Positions 35,661 through 48,355 of a stretch of DNA of 64,000 nucleotides are shown piece by piece; position 1 is the stretch's first letter; each line of letters opens with the position of its first letter. The position numbers and the translations under genes are program-made. The DNA comes from Chamaecrista fasciculata (Eukaryota; Streptophyta; Magnoliopsida; Fabales; Fabaceae). The DNA lies in assembly GCA_003254925.1 (NCBI GenBank), contig QANZ01011708.1:62001-126000 (forward strand), written 5' to 3'. Below the pieces are notes generated by a model. The model ran no database searches. It was given only the letters and a program-made list of their open reading frames with translations, and had not been told where the DNA came from.

Positions 35661-36250
35661 CGGCTGATATGAGAAGTTTAAATTGATGTGCCAAGGCTCT
35701 AGAGATTAATGTCATTAAGTTTGGTAACTTAATGGGCATCATCACATAAATGCCATTTTGGACAATGACTATCATCATTCATCAAAGAAGAATTTCAATA
35801 GGGAAATTGTAAGATGCAATTTAGAATCCGCGTACAATTATGAGATGACATAATTTTTTTTAAAAATAATTTAATGTTGAAAACTAATGAATTTTATTTT
35901 TTAATCAATTAAAATTGTATATAAAATTATATCACTAATTACATGTAATGTCTAAACCATTTTAATAACATATCACCCCTGTAATGTTTGGGAATGGCTC
36001 AGCTATACTATAGCTGAAGTTTTGAATCTACACCATTAATTTAAATTAAAAGTCAACGCATTAATTTTCAGTCAACTTATTCGATCCAATAGTTATTGAT
36101 TGATGCTTTAGCTACCTTACTTTAACCGATCCATTTCTGTAATGTTTCCGGCGAACATGTCACCAACAAATGACACCAGAAATTTTTGTTTTTTTGGTAA
36201 ATGATGAAGGCATGCATTAAATTTTTTATATTTTTTTATGAAAAGGCATG
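35661..36250. other. intergenic, no gene seen
   Basis: AT-rich DNA. A short palindrome AGCTATACTATAGCT lies at 36001-36015; nothing else is recognised. Confidence 0.5.
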
Positions 36251-36260
36251 CATTAAAATT

Positions 36261-37557
36261 GAGTAAACTCCCAAATTGGTCCCTGGATTATTGGGTCGCT
36301 GACAAATTGGTCCATGATTTATGGAAATTGACAAATAGGTCCCCGAATTTTACTAACGTTAGTCAAATTAGTCCTTCTGTTAAGTTGTCATTAGCCAAGA
36401 TGATGACGTGTCCGTTAACTACTGACGTGGCACGTTAAGTGCCACGTCAGCAGTTGGAAAATTGAAAGAAAAAAAAAAGCGCCAAGTGTACTTCATTTGC
36501 CACATAAGCATTAATAATTAAAAAAAAACAATTCCTTCAAAAATCAAATTGGTCCCTGAGATAATTTTTTCAGAAAAAAAAAAAAAGAGAATTAATTTTA
36601 CTCACCCATTCTTATCCCATTATTTTCAATTCCCCCTCTTTTTAATCATCTTCATTCATTTTAGTCCCAAATCCTCAAAAAAAAATTGTAAAGTGTCTCA
36701 AAAATCTTCCAAACATTTCAATTTAGTCCTCAAAAGTATTAAAAACCCTAAAACCTAAAACCTAAACCCCAAACTCTAAACCTCATTATTTTCAATTCCC
36801 CCTCTTTTTCGTCATCTTCATTCATTTTAGTCCCAAACCTCATTATTTTAGGATTTTAGGGTTTTAGGGTTTAGGGTTTTAGGGTTTATAGTTTAGAATT
36901 TAGGTTTTAAGGTTTTTAATACATTTAAAGACTAAATTGGAATGTTTGAAAGATTTTTGGGACACTTTACAATTTTATTTTGAGGATTTGGGACTAAAAT
37001 GAATGAAGATGATGAAAAAGAGGGGGAATTGAAAATAATGGGGTTTAGAGTTTGGGGTTTAGGGTTTAGGTTTTAGGGTTTTTAATACTTTTGAGGACCA
37101 AATTGGAACTTTTGGAAGAGTTTTGGGACACTTTACAATTTTATTTTGAGGATTTGAGACTAAAATGAATGAAGATGATTAAAAAGAGTGGGAATTGAAA
37201 ATAATGGGATAAGAATGGGTGAGTAAAAATTAATTTTTTTTTTTTTCTAAAAAAATTATGACTCAGGGACCAATTTGATTTTTGAAGGAATTGTTTTTTT
37301 TAATTATTAATGCTTATGTGGCAAATGAAGTACAGGTGGCGCTTTTTTTTTTTCAATTTTCCAACCGCTGACGTGGCACTTAACGTGCCACGTCAGCAGT
37401 TAACAGACACGTCATCATCTTGGCTAACGGCAACTTAACGGAAGGATTAATTTGACTAACGTTAGTAAAATTCGGGGACCTATTTGTCAATTTCCATAAA
37501 TCAGAGACCAATTTGTAAGCGACCCAATAATCCATGGACCAATTTGGGAGTTTACTC
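36261..37557. mobile_element. GAGTAAA-family Mutator-like foldback element, 1.3 kb, 10-bp target duplication
   Basis: Ends are GAGTAAACTCCCAAATTGGT and ACCAATTTGGGAGTTTACTC. CATTAAAATT flanks both sides (36251-36260 and 37558-37567). Arms of about 400 bp are inverted copies (TGACGTGTCCGTTAACT, CTGACGTGGCACGTTAAGTG, TTCATTTGCCACATAAGC and their mirrors). The centre has CCCTAAA/TTTAGGG-like tracts and blocks such as TTTTAGTCCCAAATCCTC and TGTAAAGTGTC that also occur inside 13534-16369. No transposase. Confidence 0.88.
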
Positions 37558-37567
37558 CATTAAAATT

Positions 37568-37779
37568 TAAAAGGGCATAGGTAGTAGACGTTAAAACATC
37601 ACTAGACACTTGCATCAATCACGGGCCTACAATAATTATTTACCAAGACACTTGCATCAATCACGGGCCTACAAATGACACCATTGGGCTTTTTTAATCC
37701 TTAGGCAGGCGTTTCGGCCTGATAGAAGCTAGAAAAAAGAAATTGAATTGAAAGACAATCAAACCCTTAAGGCTTCAAC
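37568..37779. repeat. short direct repeat ACACTTGCATCAATCACGGG
   Basis: AGACACTTGCATCAATCACG plus GGCCTACAA occurs at about 37603-37632 and again at 37648-37677, a 45-bp-spaced direct duplication. No gene. Confidence 0.7.
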
Positions 37780-37912
37780 TGTGTCTAGTGTTATTATTTA
37801 GGTTAAGGAGTGATTGACTATTTTTGCTTTATTTTTGTTTGTATTGTGCTTAATTTTGTCTTGTTTTTAAATGAATTATGTTTTAGGCCAAAAGAAAAAA
37901 AACCCCCTTAAA
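37780..37912 (+). mobile_element. LINE 3' end with poly(A) tail, copy 3, plus strand
   Basis: GTGTCTAGTGTTATTATT, GTGATTGACTATTTTTGC, GTTTGTATTGTGCTTAATT and AATGAATTATGTTTTAGG followed by an A-rich tail match, on the opposite strand, the 3' UTR of the LINE pieces at 35101 and 50690. Only about 130 bp remain, a typical heavily 5'-truncated insertion. Confidence 0.65.
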
Positions 37913-38204
37913 CATTAACCAAATAGAAATCTTTTTCCAATAAAGATAGTTTTCTTCTAGCAAAAAAAGAAAGATATCTACTTACCCAGTTCAATAATGA
38001 AAAAATGGGAATTTTTTTTTCTAAATTTTATATCAATTTTCATTTTTGTCGGAAAAAAACTAAGACATGAATATAACATTTTAAAAAATACATAAATAAA
38101 AAACCATATACCATATGTCACACTATGTTGCCTACCAAGCTTTCAAGACAAATCTAATCTAAAAATACTCACATACCCTTCTGTGTAACCCGACATTCGT
38201 GTAG

Positions 38205-38690
38205 AAATTGGATCAGCTAAAGTGCTTAGTTGCTAAAGTTGTTGCATCTTGTCCGTTCATTACATCAAACGGTGCATATGTCATGTTTTGAGGAGATTTT
38301 CTACTTTTCTTATTTGCTCTGTAATGTCAATACAAAAATTGTAAAATAGCTTCAGCACTGTAAAAAAAATAAATGATTATTCATTTTTTGGTAATAAACT
38401 AATGATTATTCGTTTTTATTTTTATATTTGCTCAACATAATGGAAAAAATAAATTAATTTAATTTTAATTATAAAAATAATTTTATTCATTAATTAAACA
38501 ACTGTGAATAAAACTTAAATTTTCTTGATCTTTTTATTTTATTTTTTTGAAAATTTTAATTATTATTATTATGAATATATAGTAGCAGGTTAGCAGCTCC
38601 CATTTTGGCCATTTGATGCAATGAATGGACAAGATGTAGCTATACAGGAACTTTAGCAAACTTCACATGCTAAAAACTTTAGCGAATCCA
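38205..38690. mobile_element. MITE-like inverted repeat, TTGGATCAGCTAAAG ends
   Basis: The left arm TTGGATCAGCTAAAGTGC, GTTGCATCTTGTCCGTTC, ATTACATCAAACGG is mirrored by the right arm (CCATTTGATGCAATGAATGG, ACAAGATGTAGC, CTTTAGCGAATCCAA). Loop AT-rich. Target duplication not resolved. Confidence 0.6.
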
Positions 38691-38735
38691 ACCTCCATCT
38701 GGGCTGCAGAAGAAGTGCAAAAACTTTTATATCAA

Positions 38736-39410
38736 GGTCAAAAACTTATTTTGGTCTTTAATGATTATTTCAAATTTTATTTTGAGCCTCAATATTTTGT
38801 TTGTTCTATTCTAGTCATTAATGTTTCTTAAAAGTTTCATCATTGGTCCATAACTATTAAATATAGTTATATCTCTCTCATTTCAAACTCAAATACAATT
38901 AAATTAGAATTATGGGTTAGATTTGATAAGTTCTTTCTTTGTCTAATTGAAGACATTGATATAAAAAATCAAATCAAACATGAAAATCGGGTCCAAAAAT
39001 GGACCACTTGTTTCATGAATTTAGTTATATCTCTCTCGTTTTATGTCTAAATGCAACAGAATCGAAATTAAGATTGTTGACAAATGTGATTAAATTTAGA
39101 CTTGAAAATGAGAGGCATATAATTATTTTCACTTTATTTTATCGTAAAACGAGTGGTTCAATTTTGAGACAAAATTTGACTTTATTTGTTAGTAGCTCCA
39201 ACTATATAAATAAAGTAATTTTTAAAAGCAACTTATAACTTTGTTTTTGTTGCAGTGGAACTCAAACCAGAGAGATTTGACCACATTTAATAATTTGAGA
39301 TTAATTTGAGAAATTATAAAAATATGTAGAACAAATCTAAAACAAATGAAACATTTACGACCAATTTGAAATTTATCCCATGTATTTGGGACCAATTTGA
39401 GATTTTGACC
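38736..39410. mobile_element. foldback MITE-like element, GGTCAAAAAC ends
   Basis: Ends GGTCAAAAACTTATTTTGGTC and GACCAATTTGAGATTTTGACC are inverted. Inside are two further related blocks (ATCTCTCTCATTTCAAACTC near 38870 and ATCTCTCTCGTTTTATGTC near 39030). Flanks TTATATCAA and TTATAAATA match at 6 of 9 positions, so the duplication is weak. A shorter relative is at 50385-50650. Confidence 0.55.
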
Positions 39411-42400
39411 TTATAAATAAACACACACATATAATATATATATATAACTTTTTTCTTATCAAATATATAATAAATTTGATTGTGATAGTATAATACATTT
39501 GGAAACAGTAGTATTCTTCACACTAATATATGCAATGCGGCTAAAAGACAACTGAAAAACATTATTCTGTAAACAGTTTCTTCCTTGTTTTTCTCTGAGT
39601 GGTTCTTGGACTAGTCTTCTGTAACATCTTCTTTCACACAACAATATGTATTGTATCTTAAGTTCAAAGCCATTAATAGTCTATCTCCTTCAATTTCTCC
39701 TCTTTTATTTGGTAAGCCAATTTATATTTTCCTCTTCAATTTTTCAAGGTGCTTTATTTATTTAGTGCCATAAAATAAAGATATTTGATTTATTGGGAAG
39801 TCTCACTTTCTTCCACATATGATCTATATTTGAGAATGTAATACGATCAACCCACGCTTTCTTAAGATTTGTCTGTTTATTTATTTTTTCTGTTATTCAT
39901 ATTATTTTGAGAGATTTTGGAGAACCGTTCATGTTTTTGCATATGGAATTTATATGGCAGATATGTGAATGATGCTTTATTGCTACTGGTCCTAGTCATG
40001 GATCAGGTTTGGATTACCCAATATAATGGGTCAAGTATTTATTTAAGCCATGGGTTTGAGCTTAGGTAGCCTAAACTTTTTTTTTTTTGTAATAATTTTA
40101 AAGTTAATTAGTTATTATAGTCTTCAAAGTTTAAACTATGAGATTAATTTCATTTTGGTCCTCAAATTATTTTTTATTCTGTTTTGATCCTCAAATTATG
40201 GGATTATTTTGGTCCTCAAACTAATTTTTATTAAAATTGATAGTAAAAACTTAAGAAACGACATCAATGTCTACTATTTTAAATTGAAAGTTTGGATTTT
40301 CAGTGAATAAAATAAAATTAATAGTTTTAAAAATTTTAAAAAAGAAATCATAAAAAGAATTATAATATAAAAAGAGACTAACATGTGGCTGTAATGCAAA
40401 ATGGTGAAGCCAGGCAAGCATGTCATTAGCATGTGTTAATTAAGTGTTGACTTTGCTTACATGTTGAAACTTAAGAGTATAGTGGCCTACAGTGGAAGCT
40501 ATTAATAGATACACACGCATGAGCCTAATAGATACACACAGATGAGCCTGTGATACTTGGGTTACCGAATCTGTTTGGGTTTTTGGTGGGCAGATACATT
40601 TTAATGGCTCAATCCTAATTTTTACTTGATGGATATGTGATTTGTAGGCTTGGGTTTAAGTAGTCTTATGAACTAGTTGGCCCATGAACAATTCTAATTG
40701 CTAACTCTAACGTAGTCACACATTTATTCTACATGCCTCTTTAACGAAAACTTGGTTGGCTCCAGCTACCTTGCGAGCACACGTAATATACACGAATCAC
40801 ATTGTAACAAGCTTCGTACAACCAGCTTACATAGAAAAGTAGTGAATCGTCAAAGATTCTTTTTATTGCAATCAATCTTTCAATAAATTTGTCTTTTCTT
40901 AAAAAGGCCTATTAAGTTTTTTAAAAAAAAAATAAAAAAATAAAATAAAACTTTACATTCTTTAAATTCTTATCTTCAAGTTTGATCACGATGCATGCTC
41001 TTAAATAGTTTCTTTCTTTTATTTACTACCACTAAATATATTATGATTTCCAGAATTCATAAGCCACTCATATAAATCTCTGCTCATGCTCAAAAGATTA
41101 AGATAATTTCGTAAAAATATATATTTATCTATCTAATCAAACCTTGTTATAAATTCTTCTACTTAGAGAAATAAGACTATGCCACTTCTTCTTTTGGTAG
41201 TGGGTTAGACATCATCACAATGATGACAAATCTTCCTTCAGTTTTATGTAAAATCTTCATTCAACTAATTGGTAATTCTTCCTTCAACTTTGTGTAAAAT
41301 CCTCAAATCACATTTAAAAGGGAAATACAAGCCCAATTACAAGTGGGAGTTAAAAAATAGTGTAAAAAAAACTCTGTTCTAACTTTATAAGATAATTAAA
41401 ATATAAAATTTTTTGTTGTACTATAAATAATAATATGTAAACCTGAATTCTCAATTTGAGGAGCTCAAAATCTGAAACGGCATAAGTAAAATTATTTAAT
41501 GACAAGCACACTTTCTTTTAGCCCATATCAATTTTTTCACCAATTAAACTATAAATTCAATTTTCGGGTTGACACAACCCAATTTTTCTTAAAAATATTC
41601 ATTTGAGAAGATCAAAGTCCATGAACATGCAGTCTCTAAAATATTATTTTGGACCCACTATTTTTATTTATATCATGTTGTGTATTATGTAGGGGGAGGG
41701 GGGGAGCTGAGCTCTCAAACCATTGTCTTTTTCTTTTTTAAAGCATTGTATAAATTGGAATATACCTAATATTTAGTCTTCCATATCTACCTAATAAAAA
41801 ACTTAATTAAACAACAAGCGATAGAATATTTAATTAATATTTAATACTCGCTTCATATTTGATAGTTGATACATAGCATTAATATATATATATATATTTA
41901 TATATATTGAGTACTTTTTTTAAAACATATAATTTAAACACAGCCCATAGATAAGATCGTAAGATACCCTACCTAATTGTTTTTTTTCTTACAAAAAATA
42001 AAAAAACTTATGACTTATGTAGAATCTGATGGACTTCTCATGTAGTGGGATCAAGTCCGACTAATTAGTGGGATTGGTTTACCCTTAATGGTATGATTGA
42101 ATGCCTTTGGCCACATTTCGTGAATGACAATGACATATAGGGCTCATAATAAAACAATTAGAAAAGAAATAATAATAAAATTAATAAAAGATTGTATTAA
42201 TAATGTATTACCAATTCAAAGCATATATCCAATACATCAACTAACGCAAAGATGCTATAGCACGCCACTATAAACATTAAAAATTTAAATATATATTTAC
42301 ATACTTATTGTTGTTACGTTGTTGATATTATTATTATTAAGGCTATGATCATTTGTTTTTAATTAACCACCTTTAATTATGTTGACATAGTTCTTGACAA

Positions 42401-42600
42401 TGAACCAAATCTTATAAATATATTTAAAATGATCATAGATTAATAATAATAAATAAAGCATTATTAAAATTTTCATTAAATGTTATTTGTAGAAGAGATG
42501 TAGAATTTTTTTTTTTTTTTTTTNCAAGTAAAAACTATTAAATAGTGTATTATTTTGAGTCTAAACATAATAAGAATTTTTTTTTAAAATAGCATCATTT
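39411..42600. other. AT-rich intergenic region, no gene seen
   Basis: Contains a one-sided TTTTGGTCCTCAAA(T/C)TA repeat piece (40145-40230), (TA)n near 41885-41910 and a G-rich run GTAGGGGGAGGGGGGGAG at 41689-41706. Short frames (for example 39459-39644) lack any support. The N at 42524 follows a T run. Confidence 0.6.
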
Positions 42601-42639
42601 TAATCAAGAAAAACTTAAAAAAATAAAAAATTAGAAAAA

Positions 42640-42800
42640 AAAAACCTGAATCGGTTCAACCTCAAAATCGGCCGGTTAAAGGCGGTTTTCCCGGTTTTTG
42701 ACCGGTTCATAGCTGGACCGGTTTTGTACTCAACTCGGACCGGATCACTTGCCGATTCACGGTTCAACCGGTCCGATCCGGTTTTTATAACTATGGTTAT
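42640..42800. repeat. CCGGTT-rich inverted repeat (MITE-like)
   Basis: Dense copies of CCGGTT and AACCGG in both directions: AATCGGTTCAACC, GGCCGGTTAAAGG, CCCGGTTTTTGACCGGTTC, CTGGACCGGTTTTG, GGTTCAACCGGTCCGATCCGG, ending TTTTTATAACTATGG. This AAAACCGG/ACCGGTT text is common in plant genomes as a MITE. It is GC-rich against an AT-rich surround. Ends are uncertain and a target duplication was not found. Confidence 0.6.
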
Positions 42801-43684
42801 CTTAATTGTTCTGAGACAATTTTGTCGCTGTTTAACAATATGATTTTGATTACAAATGAAATAAAAGTACAATGAGTCAATTACAAAAACGAAAACTACG
42901 AGGACTTAAATAAAAATTATGTAAAGTAGAAGAACTATTGAATTAATTAAACCTTATCTAAATGAGAGTAAGTCTTGTTCAAAGTTTGTGACCGTTGCTT
43001 GCTATGATAAATAATTATCTTCTAGCACTCAAACTGTTAATCTTTGGAAATGACTTTTAATTGAATATGAAACATACTTAATTTTACACTTACATAGAAT
43101 TGGAAGGTTACCTACCACTGAATAATCAATATCAACCAATCAATCAATATCAATATAATTTCTAAAGAAGTGATATTTCTTGTGACAGATTTTATTTTCC
43201 ATTACTGAAAGTGCGAAGATAACAGTTTTCCTTCTTGAAGGATATATCCAAATAGGTCAATAAACATAACTTTCTGCAATATGGTTTTTTCCCTCTTGCT
43301 ACATTAACTTCTTGTAGGAGGGTTTGGGAAAAAATAAAGAAGTTTGAAAAAGATCTCTAAAAACCAAACTTAGATATACTTGGCATAGCATACACGAAAG
43401 GAATTTTATATAATAGAAAAACAACAAATTCTATTACAGTTAGTAGATCGTTAATTCTTTAAGTATGTGAGTGTGTATACGAGCAGGGAAAAGTTTTATA
43501 TGGATGAGAGAGACCTGTTTCAATTTTAACCAGGTTGAACCGTTGAGTCCAATTGGGTGAGATCCATCAAGTTTTTGGTTTAAGATTTTTCATAAACTTC
43601 ATTTAAACTATTTGTTTAATTTATATATTTTAATTTGTATATATTAATAAATAAAGTAATTATATATATTAATAAAAAAATTAA

Positions 43685-43960
43685 GGATAAATTGCACTTT
43701 GGTACCATGTGGTTTGGCCATATTTTACTTTGGTACCATGTGGTTTAAAAAGTGACACTTTGGTACTCTGTGGTATTCTCCATTAACACTTTGGTACCCT
43801 GAGCTTAATTTCGTTAGAAAATTAATGGAAATTGAAATTTTTGAAGTTATTTTATAATTTTAACTATAACAAATTTTGTAAAATTACATGTTGACCCCCA
43901 ATATTTTCATCAAATTACAAACAGGTCCTTATATTTTCATAAATTTCGGATCTCTTGAGT
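43685..43960. repeat. one-sided repeat of CTTTGGTACC(A/C)TGTGG units
   Basis: Four spaced copies of ACTTTGGTAC(C)(A/C/T)TGTGG (43697-43800), then text on ACCCCCAATATTTTCAT and CAGGTCCTTATATTTTC. It resembles one arm of the window's foldback elements, with the other arm not seen. Confidence 0.45.
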
Positions 43961-44245
43961 AATTACTTCATCACATAGATATATTATATATTTTATGCAA
44001 TTGAAGAATATCTAATAGTAAATATATAAAAAAAAAAAATTCTTGTGGATATACTTACAAGTCCCACATTTGAGGGTGTAAGTGTGTGTGAGTGGTATAT
44101 AAGTGTTGGGATTAATTAGATACCACTATACCACTCATGTTAAGTGATTTTACCCTTTAGCATCCTATTAAAAAAAAAAAAAAAAACTAAAATTAGCTGG
44201 TTGATTGAGTCTTCGCATACTCATGTCAAAATTTGTTTTTATAGT

Positions 44246-44884
44246 TGATAAATTAGAAAATGGACAAGCTTACTTAGTTCAACAAATGAGGGCTGCAAGA
44301 GCAAGTAGATCGTTTAAGTATCTGCAAGAACTTCACAGGGGGGCCCTGCGAAGAATACTCCGACGCTCAAGTTAGTGTATGAGAGATATGAGAGCAAGAG
44401 AATTCTGAAAGGTGAGAAGTAGCTAACCTTAGTCTGCTGGGTTAAGCTCTATTTATAGAGCAGGGGGAGAGTGGTAGTCAGCGCGCGGGGCGCACCACGT
44501 AGTCAGGCACGATCTCCACCAGCGGGAGTGGTGGAGACCGAGATTTGCGGGACAAGTCAATCGTGGGTGATTGCATGTCGCATTACTGGGCGGGCGCCAG
44601 GATACTGGAGAACGTGAGTATGACTAAGCCCGTGGCCCACGATCTCCCCCAGCGAGGATTGCGGAACAAGGCAGACGTGGGTGATTGCGTGTTAATATGG
44701 AGGCGCGCGCCAGAACCCTGGATGGATCACGGCCGCCCCTAACTGTGCAGAGGGCACTTGATTGGTTCGAGTGCGCCTTGCAAGGTGTGGAGGGGAGAAG
44801 GGGCCCGGTTCGAGGGTCGTTTAAGCGTACGCCCAAATAGTGATGTATGAATAATGATAAATTTTTCTTTAACAATATATATCT
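44246..44884 (-). mobile_element. solo LTR, GC-rich 0.63-kb family, copy 1
   Basis: On the minus strand it begins TGTTAAAG and ends AATTTATCA. GC-rich blocks (CACTATTTGGGCGTACGC, TTGATTGGTTCG region, CACGATCTCC, GGGCCCCCCTGTGAAG) match copy 2 at 62240-62857 on the plus strand. A TATA box (TATAAATA on the minus strand) is at 44450-44457. No PBS, PPT or internal region flank it. Target duplication is not clear (ATAGT against ATATA). Frames inside it are not genes. Confidence 0.75.
44450..44457 (-). promoter_or_regulatory. TATA box of solo LTR copy 1
   Basis: TATAAATA on the minus strand within CTCTATAAATAGAGC, also present in copy 2 at 62646. Conserved between two diverged copies, as expected for the U3/R promoter of an LTR. 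Confidence 0.6.
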
Positions 44885-46338
44885 TGGGAGAATTTATTAC
44901 TAGAGATATGACTTCATGTCATCTTTTTCTTTTTTAGAGTGATGAGGGTTTGATGAGTTGGTACTTGGTAGCTAATAAGTAATAACTATCAAATTAAAGA
45001 TGATATGATACAAGTGAATGAAGTTGAAACATGCACGGTTCCATGCCATTCAGATTTCACACCTCTTTTAAATAAACGATTAATTGTAATACACTACAAA
45101 ATTTGCAACCAAGTCTGTGTTGTCCAATCAAAACTTCGTGTCTTCTTAATCATAATAAGTTAAAGACTTTCAAAATTAGTGTCTTTAAGACGCCAATTAA
45201 AATTTAATAAAATAATGTTATGTTTTTATTGTTCTTTCATTTTATTACTACCTGTGTTATTTTTTTTATACTTAAATCAGTAACCTCGATATTGGTTGGA
45301 GATAACAAGTGTGGAGTTAATTAAATACTTAATAACAACACCAAATGTATTTTTGTATCATATATACAGATGCTAAGAATATGTAACAATTAACCTATTT
45401 AATTTCTTAAAAATTAAATATTCCCATGCCAAAAGCCTAATAATAATAATAAGCAAAATTGTGTCACACAAAGACTATGTATTGTTATTTGGTGAGAGTG
45501 GAATAAGAGAAATTAAGAAAACATGATATTATTCTAGATGAACAAACGTTTTATTATTTTTTTTTAAAAAAAAAAAGGAGAGGAAGGTGAGAATCATGAT
45601 CATTTCATAGCAAAGTCACACTATCAAACCACTTTCGACTTGGCACACTATAAGACTTGGTCTTAATTTGCATCATCTAGACTCTTAGCGTTACAAAGTT
45701 AAAATATTAAATTATAAAAAGTTTATAAATATTTTATTAGAGTGGTGAGTACTATCAACTATGATTTCTAAAGGTAAGATATAGAGTTCATGTGTTACCA
45801 AAAATATTTTGGTTGAGAGCATTATATTGGGATATTGTACTTTTTTATTCGAATAAGTAGTTATTATTTAATTAAGAGTTATGGAAGTCAGATTTGAATA
45901 ATTCGAAGTCAAAATTATTTATTATTTTTCTTTTGGAATTTTTTTATTAACTTAATTTAGATTATTTATTTTTTTTATAATCAGATGAGTGAGAGATACC
46001 AATAAATAGTTCGTAGTTGTAAAAAATATAATAATAATAATAATAATTAAAATTATTAGTTTAAGAATGAAGATATGCTCATTGGGTGGTGTTGACTCAG
46101 CCTCCACAGGACGCCTGGAAATCACTATGTAATGCTTATGCTTGCCTCCTCACGCCTCACCCTTTGCCTGCCTCACGCAATATTTATTTAGTCAAACTCA
46201 AATCAAACAATTATTCGTAAAAATAATATACATAAGAAAATATCTATATGAAATAGTTAGGATTGAGCCATTTGGGTGGGAAAGTTTAATTTGAAGTCAT
46301 CGTGATTTTTGTAAAGACGATGAGTTTTAAAATTTTGA
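44885..46338. other. AT-rich intergenic region, no gene seen
   Basis: No supported frame. (ATA)n near 46028-46047. Confidence 0.6.
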
Positions 46339-46350
46339 AACTTAATTCAA

Positions 46351-46531
46351 TTTAGTTTCTTAAGGTATTCCCCAACCCGATAGGCTAAGGACTAATCCTC
46401 CGCAGATCGGTGCCCTATTTAAAAATTTGCCGCTGGTAAATTGGTTACTGCATACACAAAGCGGGATTCGAACTTCCGACCTTGTTTAAGCGACCTAGTG
46501 AGCTCGATCACTAAGTCAACCAAACTTGATT
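46351..46531 (-). mobile_element. tRNA-derived SINE with 12-bp target duplication
   Basis: On the minus strand: TTGACTTAGTGATCGAGCTC (A-box region), then GGAAGTTCGAATCCCGC (B box, 46462-46477), GTATGCAGTAACCAATTTACC, CAGCGGCAAATTTTTAAATA, GGATTAGTCCTTAGCCTATC and GGGTTGGGGAATACC. Spacing of the A and B boxes fits a pol III promoter. AACTTAATTCAA flanks the element (46339-46350 and 46532-46543). The layout resembles the plant Au-type SINE group; that family name is inference. Not a tRNA gene: no acceptor stem pairing. Confidence 0.8.
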
Positions 46532-46543
46532 AACTTAATTCAA

Positions 46544-48224
46544 CTTATTATTACATAAAAGTAAACAGAAATCCATTTAATTAAACTTATATGTTAATCT
46601 CTCAAATATTATTATTTTTCAATTTAGTCTCTTTATTGACTTTTCTTATTTATTTGATCCCTTAAAAATTAAGAAGAAAAACTTAAGAGTGATCAAATTG
46701 AAAACAAAAAGTAATATATACTAACCCGCCTACTCAACTTGATTCAACTATTGTTTATTTTGAGTTAATTTAGATTAATTTAAGTATTTTCTCCAACCCT
46801 ATTCAACTAAATTTATCAAATAAAATAGAAAATTTAAACTAAGCTAACCCATGGTGTCAATATCCTAAGAAACAATCATGATATACAAAAACAATAAAAG
46901 AGATTCTTTAGATGATCAATTGTAAAGAATAATATAAACGACACTTGGCTAAAGAAATCTCAAGATAAAGAAATAATTAATTCTATTTAAGTTTTTAATT
47001 CAGTAATTTTTTTTTGTTAGATTTATTATTACGGCATAAAACTTGGACGAAACCCAGTCAATCCAAAAACCATTGACTCACGCTACATCCCTCCACATTT
47101 AATTGCTACATTATTCTTCTCGCATATTTAATTGCTTTGGGAAAGTATAATAAAGTCCTTTTTTACACCAAAACAAAAATTACTTAACCCCTCCACAGTC
47201 AGACCTAATTTTAGGTATATATATATATTAACAAGGTATCTTTATTTGTCTTTTTTAAGATTTAAACATGGACTACTCTTTGTTGGATCCCATCTATTAT
47301 TTCAACTAATACTTATTAACTCCCAACTTCACAAATTCAACTCTTAATTTTAAATGCAATCATATACTTTAAGTTTTTAAGCAAGAAAAAATAAAACTGA
47401 TGTCTACAATTTTTGTAATGCATGATTTTGAGACTTTATAATAATGAATGATGAGTTAACTCTCACTATTTTAAGGACAATCAATCATTTAAATCCCTTA
47501 GTATGCTTTATATCTGTTTGAGCGATCGTTCAAATGTTATAGTTTCACGCTAATAATATTAGACCTTCATAATGAACTTGGTCTTATTATATTATATAAG
47601 CATATTCTTTATACACCTAAGATACGTTAATTATTTTTCTAACCACACTTTCCTAATTTTCTTCCTATCTTTTTATCGATATAACTCTTAAGCATGCAGA
47701 AGTGCCCTAGGAGTCCCTCCTCATCATTCTTTTCTTTTGGTCTTTTAATAAATTATCGTTGTGGTCATTTTGTTGGAACAATTCTAACTTCATCAATTGG
47801 TATTTTTAATTATATATTGAAAAGATAGTTTATGTAAAATTTTCTATGGGAGTTTTATTTCGTTGTTATGGATGAATTTTCCTCTTTTGTTTCAATGACA
47901 TATTTGGTCTTTATGTTCTTCCTTTATTTACACTGCCTGAGTTATCCGTATGTTTTTAAGCACACGAATATATTTACAGATAAACATACTTTTATTCTCT
48001 TATANATATTATTAAAAAAAGTAAGAAATTTCTTTTGAAATAAAATATTTAAATATTAAATCATAATTTTGATATGAATATAAGGATTTTCTCCCTATTA
48101 TAACATGCCTAATTTTTGTAGGTTGAAAAACATTAAAATTACAGATTGAGTCAACCCAAAACGGCGTGGACTCTCACCAAACACGAAATAGTACCATTAC
48201 CGATTCCACTCACCTCACACCACC
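46544..48224. other. AT-rich intergenic region, no gene seen
   Basis: Short frame at 47132-47347 without domain support. N at 48005. The last part is the promoter side of the gene at 48356. Confidence 0.6.
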
Positions 48225-48234
48225 TATATAAATA
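48225..48234 (+). promoter_or_regulatory. TATA box of the gene at 48356
   Basis: TATATAAATA, 122 bp before the start codon, follows a C-rich stretch (CACCTCACACCACC). Spacing leaves room for a 5' UTR of about 90 bp. Confidence 0.6.
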
Positions 48235-48355
48235 AATACCCACGCACTTCAATTCAATTCGATTTTCTCGGAAAACAATATTTTCTCAGCAACCAAACAA
48301 AAACAGAGTGATCGAAACCAGAAAAATTTAATAGAGAGATCGCACGCTTGCAGCC

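Noticed and set aside
44545..44875. Protein-like frames in the GC-rich segment, also at 62242-62662
   Set aside because: They lie inside solo LTRs, occur on both strands, and have no family features.
46351..46531. A tRNA gene on the minus strand
   Set aside because: A and B boxes are present, but there is no acceptor-stem pairing, and the body and 12-bp flanking duplication show a SINE.
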